Positions 51,215 to 60,104 of a stretch of 64,000 nt of DNA are shown in pieces. Position 1 is the stretch's first letter; each line of letters starts with the position of its first letter. Made by a program: the position numbers and the translations under genes. The notes under the pieces were generated by a model. The model saw nothing but the letters and a program-made list of their open reading frames with translations. It made no database searches and had not been told where the DNA came from. This DNA comes from an uncultured Bacillota bacterium (lineage in GTDB: Bacteria; Bacillota; Dehalobacteriia; UBA7702): contig CAKUYE010000002.1 in assembly GCA_934702375.1 (NCBI GenBank), positions 62,001 to 126,000 of the forward strand, read 5' to 3'.

Positions 51215-51243
51215 TTGAAAAATCAGACGCAATTTGTTACTAT
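51215..51243 (+). promoter_or_regulatory. Promoter of hom-lysC
   Basis: TTGAAA at 51215-51220 and TACTAT at 51238-51243, 17-base spacer, 30 bases before the hom start. No riboswitch (lysine or other) fits in the short leader. Confidence 0.7.
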
Positions 51244-51273
51244 TATGGATAATATTATTTTAGGAGAACGACC

Positions 51274-52572
51274 ATGAAAAATAAATTTGGAGTCGGCATT
51301 ATGGGCCTTGGCACAGTTGGCCTTGGCACAGCGACGATTTTACAAAAAAATAAAGCAACACTTTCCATGCGCAAGGAAAGTGAAATTAATTTGGTCAAAG
51401 TTTTGGAAAAATATGTGGATCGTGCGAAGGAAGATCTTGTTGCGATCGGCATGGATCCCGAAATCGTCACCGATGATTTTGATGCCTTTTTGGCAACGGA
51501 AGGCATGGACATTGTAGTGGAATTGATCGGCGGGATAACTTTGGCCCGAGAATTTATTTTAAAGGCTTTAAAAGCCGGTAAAAGTGTTGTTACCGCAAAT
51601 AAAGACCTTATGGCCATTCATGGCAAGGAATTGCTGGATACCGCAGCGGAAAATAAGGTCGATTTGCGCTTTGAAGCATCGGTAGCCGGCGGTATTCCCA
51701 TTATTAATGTGCTGAAAAACGATTTGGTTGCCAATAATATCATCAGCATTATGGGTATTGTAAATGGGACGACAAATTACATCCTTACCCGAATGTATGA
51801 GGAAAACGGTGATTTTCAGGAGATCCTGAAGGAAGCCCAGGAACTGGGATATGCTGAAGCCGATCCCACCGCGGATATCGGCGGCTTTGATGCTGCCAGA
51901 AAAGTAGCAATTCTTGCTTCCATTGCTTATAATAGTCGTGTGACCCTTGATGATGTTTACGTCGAAGGTATTGAAAAAATTTCGGCTCTTGATATTGATG
52001 CCGCAAGAAAGCTGGGTTACGTTATTAAACTGTTGGGGATTGCCAGAGAGCAGGAAGGCGAGATTGAGGCCAGAGTTCATCCGGTAATGATCCCCAAAAA
52101 ACACCCTTTGGCCTCGGTTGGCGATACCTTCAATGCGGTATTTGTTACCGGTGATGCTGTTGGCGAAACGATGTTTTATGGTCGCGGCGCCGGCGATCTT
52201 CCCACCGGCAGTGCTGTAGCCGGTGATATTTGCGGTGTTGTGGAAGATATGAAAAACGATGTTCTCGGCACCCAGGGCTGCACCTGCTACATGGATAAAC
52301 CCATTCGCGCACAGGCTGATTTTGACTCTAAATTCTATATCCGTATGAAAGTACAGGATTCTCCCGGGGTCATGGCTCTTGTGGCAAAGATTCTGGGTGA
52401 TCACGGTGTGAGCATTGCTTCCCTGATTCAGGATCGAGGCAATCATGAAGATGCAGAGCTGATCATTATTACGCATCATGTAAGAGAAGGTAAATTCCTT
52501 TTGGCAAAAGAAGAATTAATGAAATCTTCGGCGGTATATGGTATTGATAATATTATCCGCGTAGAAGATTGA
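51274..52572 (+). CDS. hom: Homoserine dehydrogenase
   Basis: Enzyme of 432 residues reducing aspartate semialdehyde to homoserine. The NAD(P) fold is VGIMGLGTVGLGTATIL; further marks are VVTANKDLMAIHGKEL, FEASVAGGIPIINVLKNDL, IMGIVNGTTNYILTRM and EADPTADIGGFDAARK. A C-terminal ACT domain (about 350-430, VQDSPGVMALVAKILGDHGV) gives allosteric control, normally by threonine. AGGAGAACG precedes the ATG. It is cotranscribed with lysC. Confidence 0.96.
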   Translation: MKNKFGVGIMGLGTVGLGTATILQKNKATLSMRKESEINLVKVLEKYVDRAKEDLVAIGMDPEIVTDDFDAFLATEGMDIVVELIGGITLAREFILKALKAGKSVVTANKDLMAIHGKELLDTAAENKVDLRFEASVAGGIPIINVLKNDLVANNIISIMGIVNGTTNYILTRMYEENGDFQEILKEAQELGYAEADPTADIGGFDAARKVAILASIAYNSRVTLDDVYVEGIEKISALDIDAARKLGYVIKLLGIAREQEGEIEARVHPVMIPKKHPLASVGDTFNAVFVTGDAVGETMFYGRGAGDLPTGSAVAGDICGVVEDMKNDVLGTQGCTCYMDKPIRAQADFDSKFYIRMKVQDSPGVMALVAKILGDHGVSIASLIQDRGNHEDAELIIITHHVREGKFLLAKEELMKSSAVYGIDNIIRVED

Positions 52573-52595
52573 TGAAATAAGGAGAGACGGTAAAA

Positions 52596-53822
52596 ATGGC
52601 ACTGATTGTACAGAAGTTTGGCGGCAGCTCCGTTGCAGACCCCACTTGTATTCGCCGGGTGGCCTCCCGTGTTGCGGAAAGTTATGATGCCGGCAACGAT
52701 ATGGTTGTTGTAGTATCTGCCATGGGCGATACGACAGATCATCTTATTGCGTTGGCAAAGGAGCTGAATGATAAAGCCCCTGCCCGGGAAATGGATATGC
52801 TTCTTTCCACCGGCGAACAGCAGACGATATCCCTCTTATCTATGACATTGAACGGCATGGGCTATAAAGCGGTTTCCTACACCGGTTGGCAAGCAGGGAT
52901 TGTTACAGAAGATATCGCCTCCAAAGCCAAGATTATGAGCATTGATCCGAAACGTATTGAAGCAAAATTGCAGGAAAAGCATATTGTTATCGTTGCCGGT
53001 TTCCAGGGGGTAACGGTAGATGGTGAAATCACGACCCTTGGCCGCGGCGGTTCGGATACAACAGCCGTTGCCTTGGCGGCAGCTTTGAATGCCGACTATT
53101 GTGAGATCTTTACCGATGTGGATGGTGTTTATACGACGGATCCCCGCATGGTTCCGGAAGCTCATAAGATCGAACGCATCTCCTTTGATGAAATGCTGGA
53201 GCTCGCTACGATGGGAGCAGGGGTTTTGCATCCTCGCTGTGTGGAAGTGGGAAAAGAGTTTGGCACGAAGATTCACGTGCGTTCCAGCTTTAACCACAAT
53301 GAAGGTACAATTGTAGAGGCTTTGAACGGAAAAATGATGGAAAAACAAATGGCGGTCAGCGGTATTGCTTTTGACCGTAATGTTGCTAAAATTTCCATTT
53401 TTGATGTTCCGGACCGGCCCGGGAGTGCTGCACGAATTTTTGATGTTCTCTCCAAAGATCATATCAATGTAGATATGATTATTCAGGCCGGTCAGCGTCG
53501 CAATGAAAATAAGATTTCCTTTACGATTTCCTCGGATGATCTGCCAAAGACAAGAGAATTGATGGAAGAAATGAAATGGGAATTCCACGCCAAGGAAACA
53601 GAATATATTGATAACGTGGCCAAAGTTTCCATTGTTGGCGCCGGTATGATCACCAACCCCGGTGTTGCAGCCAGAATGTTTGATATCCTTGCAACGAACG
53701 GGATCAATATCCAGATGATTGCAACTTCGGAAATTAAAGTTTCCTGTGCCATTGACGAAAAGGATCTGGAAAAGGCTGTGAAAGTTCTTCACGAAGGCTT
53801 TGGTCTCAGTGTCGCAGAATGA
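52596..53822 (+). CDS. lysC: Aspartate kinase
   Basis: Enzyme of 408 residues phosphorylating aspartate, the entry to lysine, threonine and methionine synthesis. Marks: VQKFGGSSVADPTCIRRVA, STGEQQTISLLSMTL, LGRGGSDTTAVALAAALNA, CEIFTDVDGVYTTDPRMV. Two C-terminal ACT domains (about 265-330 and 345-408) bind a feedback inhibitor. It follows hom by 23 bases. Length fits the monofunctional class. Confidence 0.96.
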   Translation: MALIVQKFGGSSVADPTCIRRVASRVAESYDAGNDMVVVVSAMGDTTDHLIALAKELNDKAPAREMDMLLSTGEQQTISLLSMTLNGMGYKAVSYTGWQAGIVTEDIASKAKIMSIDPKRIEAKLQEKHIVIVAGFQGVTVDGEITTLGRGGSDTTAVALAAALNADYCEIFTDVDGVYTTDPRMVPEAHKIERISFDEMLELATMGAGVLHPRCVEVGKEFGTKIHVRSSFNHNEGTIVEALNGKMMEKQMAVSGIAFDRNVAKISIFDVPDRPGSAARIFDVLSKDHINVDMIIQAGQRRNENKISFTISSDDLPKTRELMEEMKWEFHAKETEYIDNVAKVSIVGAGMITNPGVAARMFDILATNGINIQMIATSEIKVSCAIDEKDLEKAVKVLHEGFGLSVAE

Positions 53823-53831
53823 TTATTGTAA

Positions 53832-53867
53832 AACCGTGTCATCGAAAAAAGATGGCACGGTTTTTAA
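53832..53867 (+). terminator. Terminator of hom-lysC
   Basis: AACCGTGTCATC pairs with GATGGCACGGTT around GAAAAAA (one G-T pair), followed by TTTTAAAAAG. Confidence 0.82.
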
Positions 53868-53893
53868 AAAGTTGGTGAAATTGAAAAAAATGC

Positions 53894-53922
53894 TTGACAT
53901 TTCCTCTGTTTTGTAGGATAAT
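53894..53922 (+). promoter_or_regulatory. Promoter of tRNA-Val
   Basis: TTGACA at 53894-53899 and GATAAT at 53917-53922, 17-base spacer, 17 bases before the tRNA. Confidence 0.8.
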
Positions 53923-53938
53923 ATTATCGTTGACTTGA

Positions 53939-54015
53939 GGAGCTATAGCTCAGTTGGTTAGAGCGCTACGTTGACATCGTAGAGGCCACTGGTTCGAATC
54001 CAATTAGCTCCACCA
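53939..54015 (+). tRNA. tRNA-Val (anticodon GAC)
   Basis: A 77-base cloverleaf with encoded CCA. The acceptor stem GGAGCTA pairs with TAGCTCC. The D arm is GCTCAGTTGGTTAGAGC. The anticodon stem CTACG/CGTAG encloses TTGACAT, giving anticodon GAC. The T arm ACTGG-TTCGAAT-CCAAT has one C-A mismatch. It has its own promoter and terminator. Confidence 0.9.
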
Positions 54016-54018
54016 CAG

Positions 54019-54050
54019 TACCCACAGAGTTTCTGTGGGTATTTTTTTTA
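54019..54050 (+). terminator. Terminator of tRNA-Val
   Basis: TACCCACAGA (54019-54028) pairs perfectly with TCTGTGGGTA (54032-54041), followed by eight T residues. Confidence 0.92.
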
Positions 54051-54155
54051 TCTAAAATCATTAAAAGGCAAGGCATTTCTGATCCCGGGTTTTTGTGATA
54101 TGGATATCGGATGGACATGGACGCGTGTACTTGTTTTTATTCTGAAAACAAAAAT

Positions 54156-54179
54156 ACGAGATACAAAACTGTATCTCGT
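54156..54179 (-). terminator. Terminator of tRNA-Pro
   Basis: ACGAGATACA pairs perfectly with TGTATCTCGT around AAAC. On the minus strand it is followed by ATTTTTGTTTT. The bases between it and the tRNA-Val terminator show nothing else. Confidence 0.82.
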
Positions 54180-54213
54180 ACTCTCAAACCCCAATAGGGG
54201 ATATGTTTTAAAC

Positions 54214-54291
54214 TGGTCGGAGCGACACGACTTGAACGTGCGGCCTCTACCACCCCAAGGTAGCGCTCTAGCCAAACTGAGCTACGCCCCG
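54214..54291 (-). tRNA. tRNA-Pro (anticodon GGG)
   Basis: A 78-base cloverleaf on the minus strand with encoded CCA. Acceptor stem CGGGGCG pairs with CGCTCCG (one G-T). The anticodon stem CTACC/GGTAG encloses TTGGGGT, giving GGG. The T arm contains GTTCAAGTC. It is convergent with tRNA-Val and has its own promoter at 54302-54330. Confidence 0.92.
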
Positions 54292-54301
54292 AACAGCATT
54301 T

Positions 54302-54330
54302 ATAATATCATACTATGGTCATCTTGTCAA
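54302..54330 (-). promoter_or_regulatory. Promoter of tRNA-Pro
   Basis: On the minus strand TTGACA (54325-54330) and TATTAT (54302-54307) with a 17-base spacer, ten bases before the tRNA. Confidence 0.82.
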
Positions 54331-54408
54331 CACTAAATTTGTGAAATTACGCTTTTTTTCGGAAAAAAGTGCCTTTTAGCTTTTTTATAAAAACTTTATG
54401 TGCAGATA

Positions 54409-54437
54409 TTGAGTGAATATCCAATTTGTGATATGAT
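54409..54437 (+). promoter_or_regulatory. Promoter of the radC-like gene
   Basis: TTGAGT at 54409-54414 and TATGAT at 54432-54437, 17-base spacer, 34 bases before the start codon. Confidence 0.65.
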
Positions 54438-54471
54438 ATAGATAATTTATGGGAATGGCGGTAACAATGAT

Positions 54472-55140
54472 ATGCACAGTGGACATCGACAACGTATGCG
54501 GGATCGAATCGCAAAAAACGGTTTGGACAGCTTGACCGATCACGAGTTGTTGGAATACCTGCTTTTCTATATTCAACCCAGGGTAAATACAAATGAACCG
54601 GCTCATCGTTTAATTGACACTTACGGCTCTTTCTCTGCTGTATTGGACACCGATGAAAAAAGTCTCAGCGAGATTGAAGGGATTGGTCCGAAGAGTGCAC
54701 AATTTTTATCATTACTGCCGGAAATTGCCCGACGATATCTGAACGACAAATACACGCCGAAAACGGTGTTTGACTCTACTTTTGCATTGCGTACCTATAT
54801 CCAGCAAATGTATCTTGGTATCAAAGATGAAGCGGCAGCTATCGTGCTGTTGGATGGTCAATATGCCTTGATCTCTTCAAAGATCGTTGCCCGGGGCAAT
54901 GTTCGGGAGATTTATATTGACCAGCGTGATATTTTACTGGAGGTTATGCAGAAGAGGGCGCCTTATGTGGTTCTCTCTCATAATCATCCCTCAAACAGCT
55001 GCAAGCCTTCGGTAGAAGATATCGTTATGACAAATCGTTTTGCAACGGCATTGAATGTGGTTGGATCTACTTTGATTGAGCATTTGATTATTTGCCCTAA
55101 CGGTACCTATTACAGCTTTGCCAGAGACCAGCGTCTTTAA
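54472..55140 (+). CDS. radC: RadC-family JAB/MPN+ protein
   Basis: Protein of 222 residues. A helix-hairpin-helix region (SLSEIEGIGPKSAQFLSLL, about 60-80) precedes a JAB/MPN+ domain whose metal site is SHNHPSNSCKPSVED (about 165-179). RadC proteins were once linked to DNA repair, but the biochemical role is unsettled. The N-terminus HSGHRQRMRDRI is typical of the shorter Clostridial form. The ribosome site is weak (GGGAATGGCGG). Confidence 0.88.
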   Translation: MHSGHRQRMRDRIAKNGLDSLTDHELLEYLLFYIQPRVNTNEPAHRLIDTYGSFSAVLDTDEKSLSEIEGIGPKSAQFLSLLPEIARRYLNDKYTPKTVFDSTFALRTYIQQMYLGIKDEAAAIVLLDGQYALISSKIVARGNVREIYIDQRDILLEVMQKRAPYVVLSHNHPSNSCKPSVEDIVMTNRFATALNVVGSTLIEHLIICPNGTYYSFARDQRL

Positions 55141-55225
55141 ACGGTAAAATGGTACTATGCTTGCAATTTGCAGCAAAATCTGTTATTTTATTGTATGATA
55201 TTAATTTTAAAGGAGTTTACGAAGA

Positions 55226-55585
55226 ATGGAAGCAATTACCGCAAAATTAAAAGAATATTTGGCAATGGATCATGAATTGGAATTCGGTGAATTCAATGCT
55301 TATTACAATGAAGTGTTAAAAGAACTCAACGATCATTATCCGGAATACGATGGCGATGCTTTGCTTACCATGCGCTATGTTCTTAGCACCATGGCGGTTA
55401 ATGCTCAGGCATGGTCGATGAGAAAAGATAAGAACAGTAAAAAATACAAAAAGATCAATGACAAATGCCGTTTCTGGTTTGATGCCATTGGTTATAAATT
55501 GGAAAAAGAACTTGGCTATACCAAAGAGCAGATCGAAGCCGGCGAAGAAAAAGCGGATGCGGAAATGCGTCCTCAGGAAGCTTAA
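55226..55585 (+). CDS. Unknown small protein
   Basis: Not recognised. 119 residues, mainly helical, acidic at both ends, with a conserved-looking middle (MRYVLSTMAVNAQAWSMRKD and CRFWFDAIGYKLEKELGYTKEQI). AAAGGAG lies about 10 bases before the ATG. It starts the trmB-thrC gene run, with trmB beginning 3 bases after its stop, so it is translated from the same message. No motif shows a function. Confidence 0.7.
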   Translation: MEAITAKLKEYLAMDHELEFGEFNAYYNEVLKELNDHYPEYDGDALLTMRYVLSTMAVNAQAWSMRKDKNSKKYKKINDKCRFWFDAIGYKLEKELGYTKEQIEAGEEKADAEMRPQEA

Positions 55586-55588
55586 TTT

Positions 55589-56227
55589 ATGCGTTTGAGA
55601 AAAATTCCCGGTATGGAAGACCGTGTGGCTGCGGAATTCCCCCATTTGGTGATTTTTGACCCGGAACAATGGCGAGGGCGATGGCAGCAGCGATTTGAAC
55701 AGACCGGGCCCATTTCTTTGGAGATCGGTATGGGACGAGGGCGTTTTATCAACGCATTGTCTCAAGCGGAACCGAAACAAAATTTTGTTGCAGTGGAAAT
55801 GCGTAATGAAGTGATCTATGATGCCGGATTAAAGATCGGTGATGATCGCAAAAACGTTGCAGTCATCAGTGCTCGGGCAGAGGGGTTACCCCAATGGTTT
55901 GCTCCCGGGGAAGTGGAACGGATCTATTTAAACTTTTCTGATCCCTGGCCGAAACGAGCTCATCGCAAACGGCGGTTGACTCACGAAAATTTTCTGGCAC
56001 TTTATCGTGAGATTCTGCCGCCGGAAGGAGAAATTCTGTTGCGCACCGACGCGGCGTCGTTGATGGAATTTTCTTTGGTGGAAATGACAAATCACGGTTT
56101 TTCCTTGGCAGAAGTCAGCTTTGATTTGCACAACAGTCCTTATTTTGATGGCTTTACGACGGAATACGAAGAAAAAAAGAGTAAAACAGGCCCGATCTAT
56201 TATGGGCGTTTTGTATTAAAGAAATGA
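55589..56227 (+). CDS. trmB: tRNA (guanine-N7-)-methyltransferase
   Basis: SAM-dependent enzyme of 212 residues that methylates G46 in the variable loop of tRNAs. Marks: LEIGMGRGRFINALSQAEP (motif I), FVAVEMRNEVIYDAGLK, YLNFSDPWPKRAHRKRRLT (the family's DPWPK.RH signature) and the C-terminal FTTEYEEKKSKTGPIYYGRF. Starts 3 bases after the previous gene; thrC follows after 10 bases. Confidence 0.95.
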   Translation: MRLRKIPGMEDRVAAEFPHLVIFDPEQWRGRWQQRFEQTGPISLEIGMGRGRFINALSQAEPKQNFVAVEMRNEVIYDAGLKIGDDRKNVAVISARAEGLPQWFAPGEVERIYLNFSDPWPKRAHRKRRLTHENFLALYREILPPEGEILLRTDAASLMEFSLVEMTNHGFSLAEVSFDLHNSPYFDGFTTEYEEKKSKTGPIYYGRFVLKK

Positions 56228-56237
56228 GGTTTTAATA

Positions 56238-57731
56238 ATGTATATCAGCACACGCGGCGGTACCAAGCCGGTAAGCGCTTCTGCAGCGATTTACCAGGGG
56301 ATCGCAGAGGACGGAGGTCTTTTTGTTCCTGAGAAAATTCTGCCTTTTCCGAAAGAGCTTTGGTCAAAATTGCCGGATATGAAATATCAGGAACTTGCAA
56401 AGACAATTTTCCGTCTTTATTTGGATGATTTTAACGAAGAGGATTTGGATCGTGTTGTGACAAATGCCTATGGCGATAACTTTGATGATGAAGATATTGC
56501 GCCGTTGCACACCGTTTCAAAAAATCGGCATATATTGGAATTGTGGCATGGGCCTACCGCAGCATTTAAAGATATGGCACTTCAGGCTTTGCCCCATTTG
56601 CTTACGATTTCTATGGAAAAACAAGCCAATGTCAAAGAAGTTGTGATTCTTGTTGCAACCTCCGGTGATACCGGGAAAGCCGCTTTGGAAGGCTTTGCTG
56701 ATGTCCCTCACACAAAGATTATTGTATTTTATCCCAATGGCGGTGTCAGCGCCATTCAACGACTGCAAATGGCAACGCAGACCGGGAAGAATACTTATGT
56801 TGTGGCTGTAGAGGGGAATTTTGACGATTGTCAACGTGGTGTAAAAGAGATCTTTGGTGATCGTTCTTTTAATGTTGCTTTGGCAGAAAAAGGATATAAA
56901 CTTTCTTCTGCAAATTCCATTAACTGGGGACGTTTGCTGCCTCAGATCGTATATTACTTTAAAGCCTATGCCGCTTTGCGCAGAGACGGTGTAATCGCCG
57001 AGGGTGAAACCATTGATATTGATGTTCCTACCGGCAATTTTGGCAACATTCTGGCGGCTTATTATGCAAAGGAAATGGGGCTTCCCATTCGTCTGCTTTT
57101 CTGTGCCTCCAATGAAAACAAAGTTTTGACCGATGTGATCCGTGACGGTCAGTATGATAAACGTCGTGATTTTTTCCGCACGTCATCGCCTTCCATGGAT
57201 ATTCTTGTTTCCAGCAATTTTGAGCGCTTTGTTTTTGAGCTTTGCGATCGTGACGCGGAAACGGTAAAAACCTTGTTCCATGCGCTGGATAGTGAAGGCC
57301 ATTATCAGCTGCCTGCTTTGGCGGTAGAAAAAATGCAGCAGACCCTTGCCGGGGAATATGCCACGGAAAAGGAAACTTTAGCTGCAATTGGAGAAATGAA
57401 AGCTTCCGATCGGTATATCCTTGATCCTCATACCGCAGTCGCTGTCAAAGCTCTGGAAAAATACGATGCATCTCATGATCGCGGCGGAAAAGCTGTAGTG
57501 ATTGACGCTACGGCAAATCCTTTTAAATTTAATAAGGCCGTTTATGATGGGATTTTTGGAGAAGGTGCTGCTGATGATATGGATGAATTTGCCGTATCGA
57601 AAGCATTGAGTGAAGCAACGGGAATGGAAATTCATCGTGGTTTGCGGGATTTGGATAAAAAGGAAATTTTACATGACCGCATTGTTGATAAAACGGAAAT
57701 GAAATCTACGGTAGCGGATATTCTAAAATAA
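56238..57731 (+). CDS. thrC: Threonine synthase
   Basis: PLP enzyme of 497 residues converting O-phosphohomoserine to threonine. Marks: YISTRGGTKPVSASAAIYQGIAEDGGLFVP (class I ThrC start), HGPTAAFKDMALQALP with the PLP Lys, VATSGDTGKAALEGFADV, YPNGGVSAIQRLQMATQTG. Length fits the class. It is third after the small gene and trmB. hom and lysC lie 3-5 kb upstream; no thrB of the GHMP type is seen. Confidence 0.96.
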   Translation: MYISTRGGTKPVSASAAIYQGIAEDGGLFVPEKILPFPKELWSKLPDMKYQELAKTIFRLYLDDFNEEDLDRVVTNAYGDNFDDEDIAPLHTVSKNRHILELWHGPTAAFKDMALQALPHLLTISMEKQANVKEVVILVATSGDTGKAALEGFADVPHTKIIVFYPNGGVSAIQRLQMATQTGKNTYVVAVEGNFDDCQRGVKEIFGDRSFNVALAEKGYKLSSANSINWGRLLPQIVYYFKAYAALRRDGVIAEGETIDIDVPTGNFGNILAAYYAKEMGLPIRLLFCASNENKVLTDVIRDGQYDKRRDFFRTSSPSMDILVSSNFERFVFELCDRDAETVKTLFHALDSEGHYQLPALAVEKMQQTLAGEYATEKETLAAIGEMKASDRYILDPHTAVAVKALEKYDASHDRGGKAVVIDATANPFKFNKAVYDGIFGEGAADDMDEFAVSKALSEATGMEIHRGLRDLDKKEILHDRIVDKTEMKSTVADILK

Positions 57732-57748
57732 TAAAATGAGATTTTTTG

Positions 57749-57790
57749 AAGCAGCGGATCTTCCGTGAAAGGGTGATCCGCTGCTGCTTA
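57749..57790 (+). terminator. Hairpin after thrC
   Basis: AAGCAGCGGATC pairs with GATCCGCTGCTGCTT (57749-57760 and 57775-57789). The T-run is short, so termination may be partial and the next genes cotranscribed. Confidence 0.6.
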
Positions 57791-57833
57791 TCATATCCTA
57801 CCTTAATTGATCTTAGCGAAGGAAGGGGTTTGC

Positions 57834-58766
57834 TTGAAAACGGAAGACAATGAAAATAAAAAACTTGTTATGAAGATTTCCTTAGGCTCTATCGTTGTAA
57901 ATCTCCTGCTTTCTGTATTTAAAGCGATTGCCGGGATCTTTGCGCATTCCGGTGCGATGATCTCTGACGCCGTGCATTCCGCCTCCGATGTGTTCAGCAC
58001 ATTTATTGTGATTTATGGCTATAATGCATCGCAGAAAAAGTCGGATAAAGATCATCCCTATGGTCATGAACGTATGGAGTGCGTTGCTGCAATTGTGCTC
58101 GCTACCTTATTGATCGTTGTCGGTCTTGGGATCGGCATGACCGGTGTGGAAAAGATTCGAGCCGGAGTTGCCGGTGAACTTTCTGCTCCCGGAGTTTTGG
58201 CTTTATGGGCGGCAGTGATCTCGATTGTTGTAAAAGAAGGTATGTTTTGGATCACTCGGTGGGGAGCCAAAAAGGTGGATTCCGATGCTTTGATGGCCGA
58301 TGCCTGGCATCACCGCTCCGATGCTCTTTCTTCCATAGGCAGTTTCGTTGGAATCCTTGGTGCACGGTTGGGAATACCTGTGTTGGATCCGATTGCTTCT
58401 TTGGTTATCTGTATCTTTATTTTAAAGGCTGCTATTGATATTTTTAAAGATGCCATGGAAAAAATGGTTGACCATGCCTGCGATGAGGATACGGTGAACG
58501 AAATAAAAAACGTTGTTTTAGCGGATGAAGATGTCCTTGGATTGGATATGATCCGTACCCGTATGTTTGGACCAAAAATTTATGTAGATATTGATATTGC
58601 CCTCCCGGGAGATATGACATTACTGGAATCGCACCGCATTGCCGAGCGGGTGCATGATCGCCTTGAAAAAGATTTTCCTAAAATCAAACATTGTATGGTT
58701 CATGTGAATCCCAGAGAAGAGTCGGAGAGGGAAAGAGGTAGTTTAAATGAGTACGAAAGTCATTGA
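57834..58766 (+). CDS. Cation diffusion facilitator transporter
   Basis: Membrane exporter of divalent metals, 310 residues, with six helices and a cytosolic C-terminal domain. Metal-binding motifs: AHSGAMISDAVHSASDVFST (helix 2), DHPYGHERMECVAAI (after helix 2-3) and DAWHHRSDALSS (helix 5). The C-terminal dimer domain (about 210-295) ends HCMVHVNP. The start is uncertain: TTG at 57834 follows AAGGAAGGGG, with an in-frame TTG at 57807 as alternative. It overlaps the next gene by 20 bases. Metal specificity is not fixed by the sequence. Confidence 0.9.
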   Translation: MKTEDNENKKLVMKISLGSIVVNLLLSVFKAIAGIFAHSGAMISDAVHSASDVFSTFIVIYGYNASQKKSDKDHPYGHERMECVAAIVLATLLIVVGLGIGMTGVEKIRAGVAGELSAPGVLALWAAVISIVVKEGMFWITRWGAKKVDSDALMADAWHHRSDALSSIGSFVGILGARLGIPVLDPIASLVICIFILKAAIDIFKDAMEKMVDHACDEDTVNEIKNVVLADEDVLGLDMIRTRMFGPKIYVDIDIALPGDMTLLESHRIAERVHDRLEKDFPKIKHCMVHVNPREESERERGSLNEYESH

Positions 58767-59499
58767 TTATACCAATTTTAAAAAAGAGCATCTTTGCTGC
58801 GTTCTGCGGGATCGAAATAACGAAGGCCGCATTGCTGCCAAGCGAGAATGGCTGGAAACCGTTTTTGAGGATGGCCTGGTGATTCGAAAAGGCGACGTTG
58901 CCGGAAAGGTTTTTATGGAATATATCCCGGCGGACGATGCCTGGTGTCCTGTAGATGCTCCCGGTTATATGTTCATCCATTGCTATCGTGTTGAGGAACG
59001 TTTTCGTGATTTTGGACTGGAAAAAGAGATCTGGCGCGAAGTTGTTGCCGAGTGCCGTATAAAGCATAAAGTTGGTCTTTGTGCATTGGCAGGGAAAGAA
59101 GATATGCCTTATTTGAATCGCAAGGGTGATCTGGAAGCACTTGGTTTTCGTTTTGCTGCCATGGCAGATCCTTATTTTGAATTATGGTATTATCCTCTGG
59201 AAGAAAATGCCGAAGCACCGCAGTTTTCTCCGGAATTGATGGAAGCCGTTCCCGATACCGAAAAAGGATTTTTGCTGTACTATTCTCACCAATGCCCCCA
59301 TACGGCGAAAGCGGTTCCTTTATTACAGGCAAAAGCTGCGGAATTGGGTGTACCGTTAAAAGTAGTATATCTGGAAAAAGTGAAAGAAGCCAGGGCTATT
59401 CCCTGTGCCTATACAACCTTTGCACTGTTTTATAATGGTGAATTTTTGACCCATGAAATATTAACCCCTGCAAAATTTGGGAAACTGGTAAAAATATGA
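58747..59499 (+). CDS. YoaP-like acetyltransferase with thioredoxin-like end
   Basis: Protein of 250 residues. The N-terminal half (about 1-140) has the GNAT-like pattern (GYMFIHCYRVEERFRDFGLEKEIW), the C-terminal half the YoaP domain (GFLLYYSHQCPHTAKAVPLL, VVYLEKVKEARAIPCAYTTFALFYNG), which has a thioredoxin-like shape with a CPHT motif instead of CxxC. The function of YoaP proteins is not known. It overlaps the CDF gene by 20 bases, so the two are cotranscribed. A terminator follows. Confidence 0.8.
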   Translation: MSTKVIDYTNFKKEHLCCVLRDRNNEGRIAAKREWLETVFEDGLVIRKGDVAGKVFMEYIPADDAWCPVDAPGYMFIHCYRVEERFRDFGLEKEIWREVVAECRIKHKVGLCALAGKEDMPYLNRKGDLEALGFRFAAMADPYFELWYYPLEENAEAPQFSPELMEAVPDTEKGFLLYYSHQCPHTAKAVPLLQAKAAELGVPLKVVYLEKVKEARAIPCAYTTFALFYNGEFLTHEILTPAKFGKLVKI

Positions 59500-59520
59500 T
59501 TTATAAAGCCAAAAGAAAAA

Positions 59521-59552
59521 ACCTGTAGCTGATTGCCTGCTACAGGTCTTTT
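59521..59552 (+). terminator. Terminator of the CDF-YoaP operon
   Basis: ACCTGTAGC (59521-59529) pairs perfectly with GCTACAGGT (59539-59547), then CTTTTGC. Preceded by AAAAAA, it may act on both strands. Confidence 0.85.
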
Positions 59553-59582
59553 GCTTCAAATGAAATTTAATGTCCGATAATT

Positions 59583-59855
59583 TTAGCCTCTTTTCTGATC
59601 AAGGCATTCACGGCAGTAGATCGGACGGCCGTTGGTAGGACGGAAAGGAACCTGAGTTTCTGCACCGCACTGATCGCAGATGACAGTGAACATTTCTCTG
59701 TCATTGTTTCTTGCTTGTTTTCTTTTGCGGCGGCATTCCGGGCAGCGGGCAGGATCATGCTCAAAGCCTTTGGATGCGTAGAATTCCTGTTCTGCAGCGG
59801 AAAAATTGAATTCTGCGCCACAATCTTTGCAAGTTAAAGTTTTGTCAGTGTACAT
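59583..59855 (-). CDS. Zinc-ribbon protein
   Basis: Protein of 90 residues with two zinc-ribbon modules: CKDCGAEFNFSAAEQEFY ... CPECRRKR and CDQCGAETQVPFRPTNG ... YCRECL. The combination of a probable zinc-ribbon domain followed by a CxxC-type ribbon with VPFRPTNGRPIYC is common in Firmicutes and in candidate-phyla bacteria. Its role is unknown; nucleic acid or protein binding is possible. AGGAGG lies about 6 bases before the ATG on the minus strand. Confidence 0.85.
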   Translation of the reverse strand: MYTDKTLTCKDCGAEFNFSAAEQEFYASKGFEHDPARCPECRRKRKQARNNDREMFTVICDQCGAETQVPFRPTNGRPIYCRECLDQKRG

Positions 59856-60104
59856 GGATTTACCTCCTAAAATTTCCTATTGCTTTGTCCTGCCGAAATA
59901 TCCTTTCAGGAGATAACGTTTTAGAACTCAGAAATAGCATAAATATATTATAATATTTTAACGGCACTTTTGCAATGTTTTTTTGATAAAAAATTGATAT
60001 TTTTTAAAAATAACTGAATTCGCTCTTTTTGTTGAACCGGTTGTTATGTGGAATTTGGGGATATCCGACGAAAAAAGGCATATGCTAGAGGGGAGGTGTA
60101 TGCC

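Noticed and set aside
54100..54336. Protein-coding gene over the tRNA-Pro region
   Set aside because: It is the antisense of tRNA-Pro and its terminator and promoter.
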